From positions 1 through 64,000 of the forward strand of contig PLXQ01000017.1 of assembly GCA_003151475.1 (NCBI GenBank): DNA of 64,000 bases, in the 5' to 3' direction. The notes under the pieces are model-generated. The model was not told the origin of the DNA, searched no databases, and saw only the letters and a program-made list of their open reading frames with translations. Every line of letters starts with the position of its first letter. The stretch's first letter is position 1. Below, piece after piece: positions 51,101 to 59,504 of the stretch. This stretch comes from Acidimicrobiaceae bacterium. GTDB taxonomy: Bacteria > Actinomycetota > Acidimicrobiia > Acidimicrobiales > UBA8190. Position numbers and translations under genes: made by a program.

Positions 51101-52049
51101 GGGGTTGGCCCATGCCCTCTATCTCGAGGACATGGCCCTCTTCGACCTATCCCAGCCGTCGGGCGAACAAGGGCGCCGAGCCCTTGTCATCTTCGAAGAG
51201 CTCGGCGATCTCGTCGGTCAGGGCAATGTCCTGAACAACATGGGTATCGACGCCTACTACCAGGGACGATGGGACACCGCCCTCGAGCACTACGAGAAGT
51301 CACGGGCCGTACGCCAGAAGGCGGGCGACGTCGTCGGGGTGGCCACGCAGGAGAACAACATCGGCGAGATCCTTTCCGATCAGGGCAAGGGCTCCGACGC
51401 AGACCTGCTCTTTCAATCCGCTCGTGAGGAATGGAGGGCGGCCGACTACCGAGTCGGAGTGGCGTTGGCGACCTCGAACCTCGGGCGTCTGGCGGTGCGA
51501 TCGGGTGATTTCGCATCGGGCACCGGACACCTTCGCGATGCCCTCGACCGCTTCGAGGCGATCGGTTCCACCGTCTACGTGGCCGAGACCCAAGCCCGTC
51601 TGGCCGAGGCCCTGGTTCTGGCCGGAACGACCGAGGAAGCGGACAGGGCGGTTGCCCTGCTTCTCGAGAACATCTCGGCTCTCGACGGTGCCGACCTCCT
51701 CACCTCGGCCGCCCTGCGCCTGAAGGGGGTGGTCCGCGCCCAGGCCGGAGAGTCGCACGAGGCCCTCCTTCTCCTGGCCGACAGCGCCGAGCGGGCCCGG
51801 GCCCTCTCGGGCGATTTCGAGCTGGCTCTGTCTCTGGCCGCCCGGGCCGTGGTGGGAACGGGCGGGGCCGGCCTTGACGATGCCGAATCAGCCCTGGACG
51901 CCGCGGCGGCGTTGACCTTGTTCACGGCTCTGGGCGTGGTCGACATCCCCGTGACTTCGGCCCACGACCGCTGGCCTGCTGCCGGGGAAGCTCTCCTGCA
52001 TTCCGCCAGTCGACAAAAAGGCCGGGAGGGCTCGAGCGGCCCGGGCTGA
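48123..52049 (+). CDS. Soluble adenylyl-cyclase-like protein with tandem cyclase domains, ATPase and TPRs
   Basis: A 1308-residue cytosolic protein with the plan of mammalian sAC. Cyclase domain 1 (about 45-220) has metal aspartates D52 (FVDVSGFTAL) and D102 (LLKWGGDAALV). Cyclase domain 2 (about 260-435) has Glu in place of the first Asp (VEFSG). An AAA/NTPase domain follows with P-loop GAGMGKS (476-482) and the Walker-B-like IVFEDAHEMDD. TPR-like helices occupy about 860-1250. Domain 1 probably carries the active metal site, making cAMP or cGMP from ATP or GTP as a signal. GTG 48123; ATG 48150 is an alternative. It starts 30 bp after the giant protein and precedes a CNB protein. Confidence 0.88.
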   Translation: MAAPTRLTPMSERAADQSERLRPYVPRLSIDWLRSQADEELQNIEATVAFVDVSGFTALTERLAARGKIGAEEVSDLIGGCFAELLDIGYEYGAELLKWGGDAALVMFREPDSVARACRAAWLMTRAMERVGRVRTSMGPVTLGISVGVHRGCFNLYLVGEHHRELVITGPAASETARMEAIAESGEVVVSPHTAASVPTEDLGPAKGAGILLVAAPEAAVAPARTAPDVGGVDVALLLPPPTRAHLLGGGEQAEHRHAAVAFVEFSGVDALSETEGPEAVTPFLRAIVHRAQVVAADTGVTFHGTDIGPDGGKILLLGGVPVVRGNDEERVLRAAHAVVAGGGGKLRVRAGVNAGRVFMHETGPPHRRIHSFSGDAVNLAARVMGRAEPGQVLATAAVLDRTKVILAAEPLPPFTVKGKREPVQAFAVDHVGGTRSFAEADRLPFVGRKKELVSLLDAAAAAASGSGGVVDILAGAGMGKSRLVSEASARWTLRTLRLACEEYGRSTPYLPFRWLLRAVIGLDEETPSDVVKSRLRSAVSDAVPTLVPWLPLLGDVLDVSLPATAEVEALEPRFLRRKLEESVIALLSALLPEPTAIVFEDAHEMDDASADLVRRLSRLVIDRPWMVVLSRRSDGNLRTLSELAGVTTLTLEPLDPASASKLLAGAAADVALAGRDRALIIDRSAGNPLFLRELAGALRHGESIDDMPTALEQLLASQVDRLVPADRRVLRSAAVLGVRFDRAMLGELLDNPDYASNDLWRRLDPYVNGEGDGQMRFANALARDAAYEGLSFKRRRDLHGRALEGIERRTSTPDDQADLLSLHALHAERFDAAWRYARVAGDRAAGLYANADAATLYRRALDAARRLRPAERPDVAAVAEALGDVAELAGDFESARDAYSQARRLRHDDEDRARLLRKSGVIHERFGRYREALRCYARGRSLLVAGGRSATAEAAELAIAYAGVRFRQGRYRDCISWAQTAAAEADGAAHRSGLAHALYLEDMALFDLSQPSGEQGRRALVIFEELGDLVGQGNVLNNMGIDAYYQGRWDTALEHYEKSRAVRQKAGDVVGVATQENNIGEILSDQGKGSDADLLFQSAREEWRAADYRVGVALATSNLGRLAVRSGDFASGTGHLRDALDRFEAIGSTVYVAETQARLAEALVLAGTTEEADRAVALLLENISALDGADLLTSAALRLKGVVRAQAGESHEALLLLADSAERARALSGDFELALSLAARAVVGTGGAGLDDAESALDAAAALTLFTALGVVDIPVTSAHDRWPAAGEALLHSASRQKGREGSSGPG

Positions 52050-52160
52050 CCCGGTGCCGAGGAAATGGACGATCCGACAGCGCGCTTGTACCGTTCGAAG
52101 ATGCCCGTCATTTCCCGGCGGGTTTGGGCCCAGGATATCCGCGGGTCATAGGAGGCGACC

Positions 52161-52508
52161 ATGACAGTCACCGGTTTGTTCAGAAACGCCCAGGACACCG
52201 TGAAGGTTCCCGCTGGGGACGTCGTCTTCCAAGAAGGTGATGCCGGAAGCGAGATGTATGGAATCGTCGAGGGCGAGATCGAACTCCGGACCTCGAACAG
52301 GCTCGTGGCCACACTCCGAGCCGATGACACTTTCGGTGAGATGGCACTCGTCGACTCCTCTCCCCGGATGGCGACGGCGGTGGCGACGGCCGACACGGTC
52401 CTGGCCCTGATCGATCGGCGCCGTTTCTTGTTCCTGGTGCACGAGACGCCCATGTTCGCCCTGCAGGTGATGTCGGAGATGGCAAACCGGTTTCGCGTCC
52501 AGGGTTGA
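52161..52508 (+). CDS. Small cyclic nucleotide-binding domain protein
   Basis: A 115-residue single CNB domain: VPAGDVVFQEGDAGSEMYGI (about 16-35), then the phosphate cassette FGEMALVDSSPRMATAVA (about 58-75). The cassette keeps G-E-M-A-L and R-x-A-T/A, the residues that hold the phosphate and ribose of cAMP, so ligand binding is plausible. There is no DNA-binding domain, so it should act by contact with another protein. ATG 52161 has TAGGAGG nine bases upstream. It follows the cyclase gene on the same strand, which fits a local cyclic-nucleotide circuit. Confidence 0.88.
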   Translation: MTVTGLFRNAQDTVKVPAGDVVFQEGDAGSEMYGIVEGEIELRTSNRLVATLRADDTFGEMALVDSSPRMATAVATADTVLALIDRRRFLFLVHETPMFALQVMSEMANRFRVQG

Positions 52509-52555
52509 GCAGCCTCCGCCGAACGACGACCATTGCCAGAGTCCGGCTCCCTGTT

Positions 52556-52711
52556 TCACGCCGGCAGTGGATCGGGCACCGGCATGGGTTGCGGTCGCGG
52601 GGGCACGCCCGGATCCGGCACCAGCGGAGGTGGCTCAGGGTCGATTGGCTCCGGGTCCACCGGCGGTATGGAGTCACCGGTGATTGAATTCTTTGTCCTG
52701 ATGAGCGCCAT
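52556..52711 (-). CDS. Small proline-rich repeat protein
   Basis: A 51-residue protein with start ATG 52711 and a strong GAGGAGGAGG upstream. After a short N-terminal stretch (MALIRTKNSITGD) the rest is a Pro-Asp/Glu-rich tail with repeated D-P-E-P and P-x-P units ending P-D-P-L-P-A. The composition is like proline-rich cell-wall-spanning or extracytoplasmic linkers, but it lacks a signal peptide. No family is known to me. The clear ribosome-binding site favours a real gene, convergent to the CNB gene. Confidence 0.55.
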   Translation of the reverse strand: MALIRTKNSITGDSIPPVDPEPIDPEPPPLVPDPGVPPRPQPMPVPDPLPA

Positions 52712-52839
52712 AGACATCCTCCTCCTCTGGAGTGGGCCGGGAATCATTCTCTTATCGACCGCCAAGGTGGCCGTCACCGAGCCCGGCAGGGCGCTCCCGG
52801 GTGCGCCGGGCAAGCTCTGAGTCCATGCGTGGAAGCGAT

Positions 52840-53802
52840 TCACGTCCGTAGCGCGGGAAGCAATTCCTTCTCGCACCAGGCCAAGAAGGAGTCCTGGTGT
52901 TGGCCTCCGATCTGCACCAGGGCCACGTCGGTGAAGCCGGCAGCGGAATAGGCCCCAATCGCCTTGACGAACTCGTCCACGTCTGAGCCGCAGGGAATCG
53001 ACCGGGCCACGTCCTCGGGACGCACGTACTTCGACGCCCCCGCGAAGGCAGCCGGTCCCGGTAGCTCAGCGTTGACTTTCCACCCTCCTCCGAACCACCT
53101 GAACAGCGCATGCGCCCTCTCGACAGCGGTGTCGCGGTCGGTGTCGTAGCAGACCGGAACCTGACCCACCCGGGGTTTCCCACGTCCGCCGGCGTTGTCG
53201 AACATCTCCCCTAGGCCGGGATCGGGTTCGACGGCGATCATGACGTCGGCGTAGGCACCAGCCAGCGCGCACGACTGCGCTCCGGAGACGGCGAGTCCAA
53301 TGGGAACCCGTGCATCGGGAAGGTCCCACAATTTGGCCGAATCCACCTGGAAATGCTTCCCCTGGTAGTTGACATAGCCCCCGTCGAACAGAGCACCGAT
53401 GATCTCCACCGCTTCGGCCAACATGGCGTGCCGCGTGTTCACCGGCGGCCATCCGCCGCCCGTCACATGCTCGTTGAGGTTCTCACCCGCCCCCAAGCCC
53501 AGGGTGAAGCGTCCGTCGCAGAGCAGTGCCACCGTGGCTGCCTTCTGGGCCACCACAGCCGGGTGGTAACGCTTGATGGGACAGGTGACATAGGTCATCA
53601 AGCCGATGGAGTCGGTGACCTGGGCAGCGGCGCCGAGCACGGCCCACGCATACGGGGAATGGCCCATGCTGTCCAGCCAGGGGAAATAGTGATCCGAGAT
53701 GACGGCGAACTCGAATCCGATCTCCTCGGCCGACCGTACGTTGGCCACCAGGTCCTTCGGACCCGACTGCTCGCACATAAGGGTGTAGCCGAATTTCGTC
53801 AT
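52840..53802 (-). CDS. F420-dependent LLM oxidoreductase (TIGR03557-like)
   Basis: A 320-residue TIM-barrel LLM protein. The start MTKFGYTLM with AGGAGGAG upstream fixes ATG 53802. The pattern ISDHYFPWLDSMGHSPYAW near residue 37, RFTLGLGAGENLNEHV near 97 and the late DVDEFVKAIGAYSAAGFTDV match the F420-dependent glucose-6-phosphate-dehydrogenase-like group (TIGR03557). It would use coenzyme F420 to oxidise or reduce an unknown substrate. Together with the gene at 26101 it supports an F420-using host. Confidence 0.9.
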   Translation of the reverse strand: MTKFGYTLMCEQSGPKDLVANVRSAEEIGFEFAVISDHYFPWLDSMGHSPYAWAVLGAAAQVTDSIGLMTYVTCPIKRYHPAVVAQKAATVALLCDGRFTLGLGAGENLNEHVTGGGWPPVNTRHAMLAEAVEIIGALFDGGYVNYQGKHFQVDSAKLWDLPDARVPIGLAVSGAQSCALAGAYADVMIAVEPDPGLGEMFDNAGGRGKPRVGQVPVCYDTDRDTAVERAHALFRWFGGGWKVNAELPGPAAFAGASKYVRPEDVARSIPCGSDVDEFVKAIGAYSAAGFTDVALVQIGGQHQDSFLAWCEKELLPALRT

Positions 53803-54101
53803 GTCTCCTCCTTTACCGGAGTGGGGCTCCAGGAAACCCCAGGGAGAGAACTCGCCTGATGCACAGAGAGTCCCTTTGGTCACGATGACCGATCTTTCTC
53901 CCCGTGTCGATCCTTTTGCGGGTCACGACCTTCGCCTCGGCTGCCTGCCCGGGGCGGCTGGGCCCCTTCATGAGTCGGCAGGGCACTTTCCCTTTCTCGG
54001 GGGGACGCCGGCTCTTCGGAGAGCTTGACCGGGTCGGCACCATTCTGGGATACGAGCTTCCCGCTTGACCCTTCCGCGACGTCATCTGATCCAATGGTCG
54101 C

Positions 54102-54925
54102 GTGTACGGGATCGGAACGGTCGCTGGCATGGCCCAAGTCTCGGTGCGGACGCTCCGCTACTACGACGAGCTCGGTCTCCTTCGTCCGCGGTGGACCGAC
54201 CCCGAGACCGGTCATCGTTGGTACGCCCCGGACCAGCTCCACCGCCTGCACCGGATCCTGGCTCTCCGTGATCTCGGGGTTGCCCTCGCCGACATCGGTC
54301 GGCTCCTCGATGAAGCGGTGAGCGGCGAGGAGCTGAGGGGCATTCTCCTTCTGCGTCGAGCCGAGGCCAGTGAACGGGTGGCCCTCGAGGCCGAACGGCT
54401 GATCCGCGTCGAGGCTCGGCTCCAACTACTCACGGAGAAAGACGGGCCCGACTACGACGTCTTCGTCAAGGGGGTCCAGGGATCTGGGCGGCCGTCCTTT
54501 CCGAGCGGGTGGCGGACGTCACTGAGATCGCCGATGCCCATGGGCGTCTGTGGCCCCGCATTCATGCAGCCATGGACGTGTGCGGGATCGAGCGAGCCGG
54601 GCCGTCGGTCGCCGTCGAGACCCCAACCGCCGATCCGGCGTGGCCGATCCAGCTGACAGCCGCTGTTCCGATTCCCGAGGGAACCGTCATCGATGGCAAC
54701 GGCATCACCACTGCTGTGATCCCGGAGCTGGGGCGCGCGGCGGCGACGGTCATCACGGGTGATCCCGAATTCGAAGGTCCCGACTTCGATGGTGGGTGGA
54801 ACGCCCTCCGCCGCTGGGCAAAGACAACAGCGGAAATGGGGACAGGCGAGTTCCGAGAGCTCTACTTGGACTGTGACGGGCCCCGGACGAGCTGGGTCGT
54901 CGAAGTACAGATGGTCCTGTCATAA
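54102..54925 (+). pseudogene. MerR-family regulator with GyrI-like domain, split by an apparent -1 frameshift
   Basis: The first frame (GTG 54102) gives a MerR DNA-binding domain (SVRTLRYYDELGLLRP, then GHRWYAPDQLHRLHRI). A dimerisation helix follows, ending in LLTEKDGPDYDVFVKGV. The second frame, from about 54481, continues IWAAVLSERVADVTEIADA into an effector-binding domain like GyrI/BmrR. Adding one G to CAGGG(G)ATC at about 54483 joins the frames into about 275 residues. Since both halves are well preserved, I read this as a probable sequencing error. Such regulators respond to drugs or lipids. Confidence 0.75.
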
Positions 54926-55390
54926 CGAGCCGGACACCGGCCGGGCTTATCCGGCGCCGCAAGTGTTCCCTTGGCGCCTCAGTTACTCACTCAGCTCGGG
55001 GCTAGCCCACCGCCGTCCGGTCATGGTGTGTCCAAGCATTCGGCCATATCAACGACCGAACAACGACCGAGCCACAGTCGGGTTCTCGGGAGATCTTCAT
55101 GATCCGGTCATGATTGGTTGGGCATCATGTCGTCAAAGGCGGTGAATGACGATTACTCGGTACGACCCAGGATGTTGCCACGCCCCGTATGAGGTGCAAC
55201 GCGCCCATCGCCCTGGCCTCCGCCACCAGCCGGCTCCGGCGATAGGACAACTGATCCAACGATTGAGCGGACCCACGCACGACCGTTCCTATGCGTGCTG
55301 CCCCGTCTCCCGATCCTGGGGTTCGAAACTCACAGGATCCTCACAGGCTACGTACATGGATCACTCAACCTCGCCTGGCAAGGTGACCCG
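54926..55390 (+). other. No confident gene; probable terminator and promoter region
   Basis: No open frame here has a protein-like pattern and recognisable domain. GCCGGA and TCCGGC arms just after the MerR stop (about 54930-54957) could form a terminator. The right end leads into the ferric-reductase operon. I see no RNA gene or clean -35/-10 pair. Confidence 0.45.
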
Positions 55391-56782
55391 GTGACGCCGG
55401 CTATGAAGATAACTCCTGCTCCTCGTAGCGTCACGACAGGCGACGCCCAGGTGCCCCGATCGGGCCACGCGCCTTTGCCGTGGGTCGCCGACGCCTTCGC
55501 CGCACTCGCCGGCCTTGGCCTCGCCGTGACACTGGCCCTCGTCATCACCGGTGAGACACGCGGCTCGCTGGCGGCGCCCGGTGGTTGGCTTATCGCCGGC
55601 GGCCGGTTTGCCGGATTGACGGGTGCCTACCTCATGTTGGTCTTGGTTGTCCTCATCGCCCGCCTGCCCTGGCTCGAGCGGGCCGTGGGCCAGGATCGGC
55701 TCGTCCTTTGGCACCGCCGGATCGGACCGTGGGTTCTTATCCTCATCACCGCCCACGTCGTGCTCATTACCCTCGGGTATTCCAAGCTTGCCAAGGTGGG
55801 GCCACTCCACCAGTTGTGGGTCTTTCTCAGTTCTTATCCCGACCTGCTGGCCGCCGCAGCCGGCTTCTGTCTCGTCATCATGGCCGGGGTCACGTCGATC
55901 AGGATTGCCCGTCGACGCATCAAGTACGAGACGTGGTGGGTGGTTCACCTCTATATGTATCTTGCCCTCTCGCTCGCATTCGCCCACCAGATCGTCACCG
56001 GCGGTTCGTTCATCGGCCATCCCCTGACCCGGGCCATCTGGATAACGATGTGGACAGCGACGGCGGGAATGGTCATCGTATTCCGGATTCTCCAGCCGAT
56101 CGGTCGGAGCCTTCGACACCAACTCAAGGTCTCCTTCGTCCGGGAAGAGGCACCGGGGGTATTCTCGGTCGTCTGCTCCGGGCGACGTCTCGATCGGCTG
56201 GCGGTATCGGGGGGCCAGTTCTTCCAGTGGCGATTCTTCACCAAGGAGCTGTGGTGGCACGCACACCCGTACTCGATCTCGGCGCTCCCGAGTCCTCCGT
56301 ATATCCGACTGACAGTCAAGGGTTTGGGCGATCAGAGTCGCGCCGTCTCCCAGCTCAAGCCGGGAACTCGCGTGGGCATCGAGGGACCCTACGGCGCGTT
56401 TACGCATCACGCCCGTTCTTCTGACCGAGTCGTATTGATAGGCGCCGGAGTCGGATTGACCCCACTGCGCGCTCTTCTCGAGGACCTACCGCCGTGGGTG
56501 GCGGTCTCGGTCATTGTTCGAGCGTCCACGGCGAAGGAGATCGTCCACCGCGACGAGGTCGTTGACCTCGTCGAGCAGCGAGGTGGTCGGTTCCACGAGA
56601 TTATCGGCTCGCGCGAAAAGGTCCGCTTCGATTCCCGTGTGCTCCAACGACTCGAACCCGACATCGCGAGCAGCGACGTATACGTCTGTGGTCCGGAAGG
56701 GTTTAGCAAGAGGGTCATGGTGGCGGCGCAAAAGCTCGGAGTACATCGTGACAACATCCATCACGAAGCGTTTACGTTCTAG
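55391..56782 (+). CDS. Ferric-reductase-like membrane flavoprotein (FRD/FNR type)
   Basis: A 463-residue protein. Residues about 25-250 hold six transmembrane segments with the heme-type histidines (LWHRRIGPWVLILITAHVVL and WWVVHLYMYLALSLAFAHQI). Residues 250-463 form an FAD/NAD(P)-binding ferredoxin-reductase domain, with HPYSISALPSPP (FAD), GIEGPYGAF and GAGVGLTPLRALL, ending in VCGPEGFSKRV. It would move electrons from NAD(P)H across or into the membrane. GTG 55391 (an ATG lies 12 nt on). Together with the FMN-binding protein and ApbE that follow, it forms a transmembrane electron-transfer unit. Confidence 0.9.
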   Translation: MTPAMKITPAPRSVTTGDAQVPRSGHAPLPWVADAFAALAGLGLAVTLALVITGETRGSLAAPGGWLIAGGRFAGLTGAYLMLVLVVLIARLPWLERAVGQDRLVLWHRRIGPWVLILITAHVVLITLGYSKLAKVGPLHQLWVFLSSYPDLLAAAAGFCLVIMAGVTSIRIARRRIKYETWWVVHLYMYLALSLAFAHQIVTGGSFIGHPLTRAIWITMWTATAGMVIVFRILQPIGRSLRHQLKVSFVREEAPGVFSVVCSGRRLDRLAVSGGQFFQWRFFTKELWWHAHPYSISALPSPPYIRLTVKGLGDQSRAVSQLKPGTRVGIEGPYGAFTHHARSSDRVVLIGAGVGLTPLRALLEDLPPWVAVSVIVRASTAKEIVHRDEVVDLVEQRGGRFHEIIGSREKVRFDSRVLQRLEPDIASSDVYVCGPEGFSKRVMVAAQKLGVHRDNIHHEAFTF

Positions 56783-56828
56783 GTCCTGAGGAATCGAACC
56801 CGGTGTCCATTAAATCTGAAGAATCTCG

Positions 56829-57356
56829 ATGAGACGTACGCCCATCGTGATGGCGGCCACGGCGGCAGGGCTCGCTGGCGTTCTCACTTTCCATACAAAG
56901 TCTGCCCCCGTCTCCCTCGGCGCCATTCCCGGGGCATCTGCCACCACGCGCCCTCCGACCACGACCAACGCCGGTGGATCTCCGCCGAATCAAGGCTCCT
57001 CCAGCGGGAGTTCTCCCCCCCAGGCGACCACACCGACGACGGTTCCCCCGACCACTCCGTCGACATCTCCGGCAACGACACGAAGTGCCACCGGCCCACA
57101 GGTTAACTACAGCTACGGCGTCCTTTCGGTCAAGGTCACGGCGAAGGGCAAGCAGATCACCAACATCAACATCGCCTCACTCGACGACGGTGGGAACTTT
57201 CGGTCTCAGTCCATCGATCAGCAGTCGATTCCCCTTCTCGAACAACAGGCGCTACAGGCACAGAGTGCAAATATCCAAGGCGTGTCGGGTGCGAGCTACA
57301 CGAGCGCCGGGTTCACGCAGTCACTCCAAGCGGCGCTGTCCAAGCTCGGCTTCTGA
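56829..57356 (+). CDS. Exported FMN-binding protein
   Basis: A 175-residue protein with an N-terminal signal/anchor (residues 1-22) and a long Thr/Pro/Ser-rich linker (35-88). A compact FMN-binding domain (90-175) follows, with SYGVLSVKVTAKGKQITNIN and SIPLLEQQAL. The flavinylation region is GVSGASYTSAG (151-161), where FMN is likely attached covalently to S156 or T158 by ApbE. Sitting 46 bp after the reductase and directly before apbE, it should accept electrons outside the membrane and pass them to an unknown acceptor. Confidence 0.88.
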   Translation: MRRTPIVMAATAAGLAGVLTFHTKSAPVSLGAIPGASATTRPPTTTNAGGSPPNQGSSSGSSPPQATTPTTVPPTTPSTSPATTRSATGPQVNYSYGVLSVKVTAKGKQITNINIASLDDGGNFRSQSIDQQSIPLLEQQALQAQSANIQGVSGASYTSAGFTQSLQAALSKLGF

Positions 57357-58171
57357 TGACATCCATCCTCTCCACCGTCGGTGAATTGCCCGACGAAGCC
57401 CACGCGATCCATCACCTCGAGCCCGTGATGGGCACCGTAGTGACCATCGACGTCTACGCCAGAGAAGGCATGAGACCCCCCGAGATCACTCTCGGTCTGG
57501 CCCGGGCGCGTGCCACGCTCCGGCGCGCCGACGCCGTTTTCAGCACCTGGAAGGTGGACAGCCCGATGAGTCGTCTGCGCCGGGGGGAGATCACCTGTGA
57601 GGAAGCCCCGGCCGAGGTGGCCTTAGTCCTCGGGCAGTGTGCGATCGCACGCGAGATGTCTCGCGGGTGGTTCGACCCTTGGGCGATGCCTGGGGGTCTC
57701 GACCCGACGGGATACGTGAAGGGATGGGCCGCCCAGCGTGCCCTCACCGCCCTTGCCTCAAGCGGGATGACCGGTGCGATGGTCAACGCTGCCGGAGACA
57801 TCGCCAGTTTCGGGGGTCCCGAGCCCGCCACGCAGTTCAGGATCGGCATCGTCGACCCCTTTGCACGGGGCCAACTGGCCTGTGTCGTCGAGCTCGCCGG
57901 AGCGCTGGCGACATCGGGCAATTACGAGCGCGGCAATCATCTGATCGATCCCCGGACGGGTCGGCCGGCGACTTGCGTCGCCTCAGCCAGCGTCAGTGGC
58001 CCCGACCTCGGTCTCGCCGACGCCCTCGCCACAGCTGTGGCCGTCGCAGGGGAGGCCGCCCTGGACACGATCTCCGCTCTCGATGACTACGAGGCGCTCA
58101 TTATCACTCTCGATGGCAACTGGAGATGGACGGAAGGTTTTCCGTTTGCGTCTCCAGATGCGTCGTCATAA
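57356..58171 (+). CDS. apbE: FAD:protein FMN transferase (ApbE)
   Basis: A 271-residue ApbE-type flavin transferase. Family elements: LEPVMGTVVTIDVY (about 21-34), FDPWAMPGGLDPTGYVKGWA (about 102-121), MVNAAGDIASFGG (about 141-153) and NYERGNHLIDPRTG (about 184-197). It transfers FMN from FAD to a Ser/Thr of flavoproteins. No signal peptide is evident, which is odd because the target domain is outside; it may act before export. ATG overlaps the stop of the FMN-binding gene (TGATG), and that protein is its obvious substrate. Confidence 0.92.
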   Translation: MTSILSTVGELPDEAHAIHHLEPVMGTVVTIDVYAREGMRPPEITLGLARARATLRRADAVFSTWKVDSPMSRLRRGEITCEEAPAEVALVLGQCAIAREMSRGWFDPWAMPGGLDPTGYVKGWAAQRALTALASSGMTGAMVNAAGDIASFGGPEPATQFRIGIVDPFARGQLACVVELAGALATSGNYERGNHLIDPRTGRPATCVASASVSGPDLGLADALATAVAVAGEAALDTISALDDYEALIITLDGNWRWTEGFPFASPDASS

Positions 58172-58273
58172 CCCTCAGACTGATTCGCTTGACTCGACGG
58201 CGATCAAGCCAGTAAGGGTGCGAAGCAATTTGTCACCTTGCAGGTAGCTGCTTCGATCTAAAGGGTACCGAGG

Positions 58274-59317
58274 ATGATCTCGAAGTTGGGTGGCCGAAGA
58301 GACAAACGCAGGTCCTCGCGATCAACAGTTCCTCGCCTCGCGTGGCCGCTGGGTGGGCTCGCCGTAGCCTCCGTTGTCGCCATAGTCGTTGCCGTCTCGG
58401 TGGGGACCAGTGGCTTGGGGATTCGGGCAAGGCAATCGGATGATGTGCATCGGAACCACCTTTCCCGCACGACAACGACAGCGACAGCGACAACCACGCA
58501 ACCGGTACCGCAACCCCCATATGCCATAGAGAGCGAGACAATCACTCTCGACGACCCGACCCGTGATACGCCTGCCCGGGGGGACGTTCCTGGAGCATCG
58601 GGACGGGTGTTGGTCACCGACATCCGCCGCCCGATAGGCCCGAGAGGTCCGCTACCTCTGGTTGTCTTCGCCCACGGATGGAACAGCAACCCCACGGCTG
58701 ACGAAACCCTCCTCGACTCTTGGGCCGCCGCCGGCTATCTGGTGGCGGCCCCCGTGTTTCCTGATTCGACCGACACCCTTCCCGGCACGCCTGTGAGCAA
58801 TTACCCCGAACAGGCGCTCGATCTATCGTTCATCATCACTTCGATGCTCGGAGGTCGGGCCGGACCGGTCGACCCGAACCGCATCGCCGTGGCCGGCCAT
58901 TCCGACGGCGGCACCGACATTGCTCTCCTGGCCCTCAACCCTTCGTACGCCGATCACCGCATAAGGGCTTACCTCTCGCTATCGGGAGAGATCCCAGCGG
59001 GAGTACCTGGGCCGTGGGGTGTGGCGACTCCCGGTTCTCTGCTGGTAGCGGTCGGCACCGATGACCAGTACGGCCTGCTGGTGAGATCGACACAGGTGTT
59101 TGACACGGCGAATACGACCGCCAAAGTTCTGCTTCGTGTAACAGGCGGTGACCACCTGGAGATGTACGTCGGCTCTTCACCGGAAGCCATGGCATTGCGA
59201 GCCGACACCGTGCTCTTTCTGAACGATGCTCTTCGCCCTGCAGGCGCGACCTCCGCCAAGCTCCTTTCAGCCCTGGAACAATCCGGCCAGCCGTCGATTG
59301 TCGTGTCAAACAACTAG
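58274..59317 (+). CDS. Exported alpha/beta hydrolase
   Basis: A 347-residue protein with an N-terminal membrane segment (residues 25-48, LGGLAVASVVAIVVAVSVG) and a Thr-rich linker. The hydrolase domain has oxyanion region VVFAHGWNSNP (about 130) and nucleophile elbow VAGHSDGGTD (about 206). The probable histidine lies in TGGDHLEMYVGS (about 293). It resembles the lipoprotein hydrolase at 20451 in layout and length, so the two may be paralogues. The role is probably esterase or lipase on the outside of the membrane. It follows apbE by 100 bp, with its own ribosome-binding site (AGGATG). Confidence 0.85.
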   Translation: MISKLGGRRDKRRSSRSTVPRLAWPLGGLAVASVVAIVVAVSVGTSGLGIRARQSDDVHRNHLSRTTTTATATTTQPVPQPPYAIESETITLDDPTRDTPARGDVPGASGRVLVTDIRRPIGPRGPLPLVVFAHGWNSNPTADETLLDSWAAAGYLVAAPVFPDSTDTLPGTPVSNYPEQALDLSFIITSMLGGRAGPVDPNRIAVAGHSDGGTDIALLALNPSYADHRIRAYLSLSGEIPAGVPGPWGVATPGSLLVAVGTDDQYGLLVRSTQVFDTANTTAKVLLRVTGGDHLEMYVGSSPEAMALRADTVLFLNDALRPAGATSAKLLSALEQSGQPSIVVSNN

Positions 59318-59504
59318 GCAGGCACCCCACGGATATTGTTGGCACCTTCAGTCGAGACTCGACAGCGCCAACTCGTCCTTCGGAGCGGGTTCGGTTTCCC
59401 ACATTTCAGAGAAGAAAAGCCGCGCCCAGCGGGGAGCCCGGCAACGGGGGACAACGGCTCTGTGTGCCCGGCTTAGCCGTTCGTCTTCAGCGTTTTCTCC
59501 CGGT

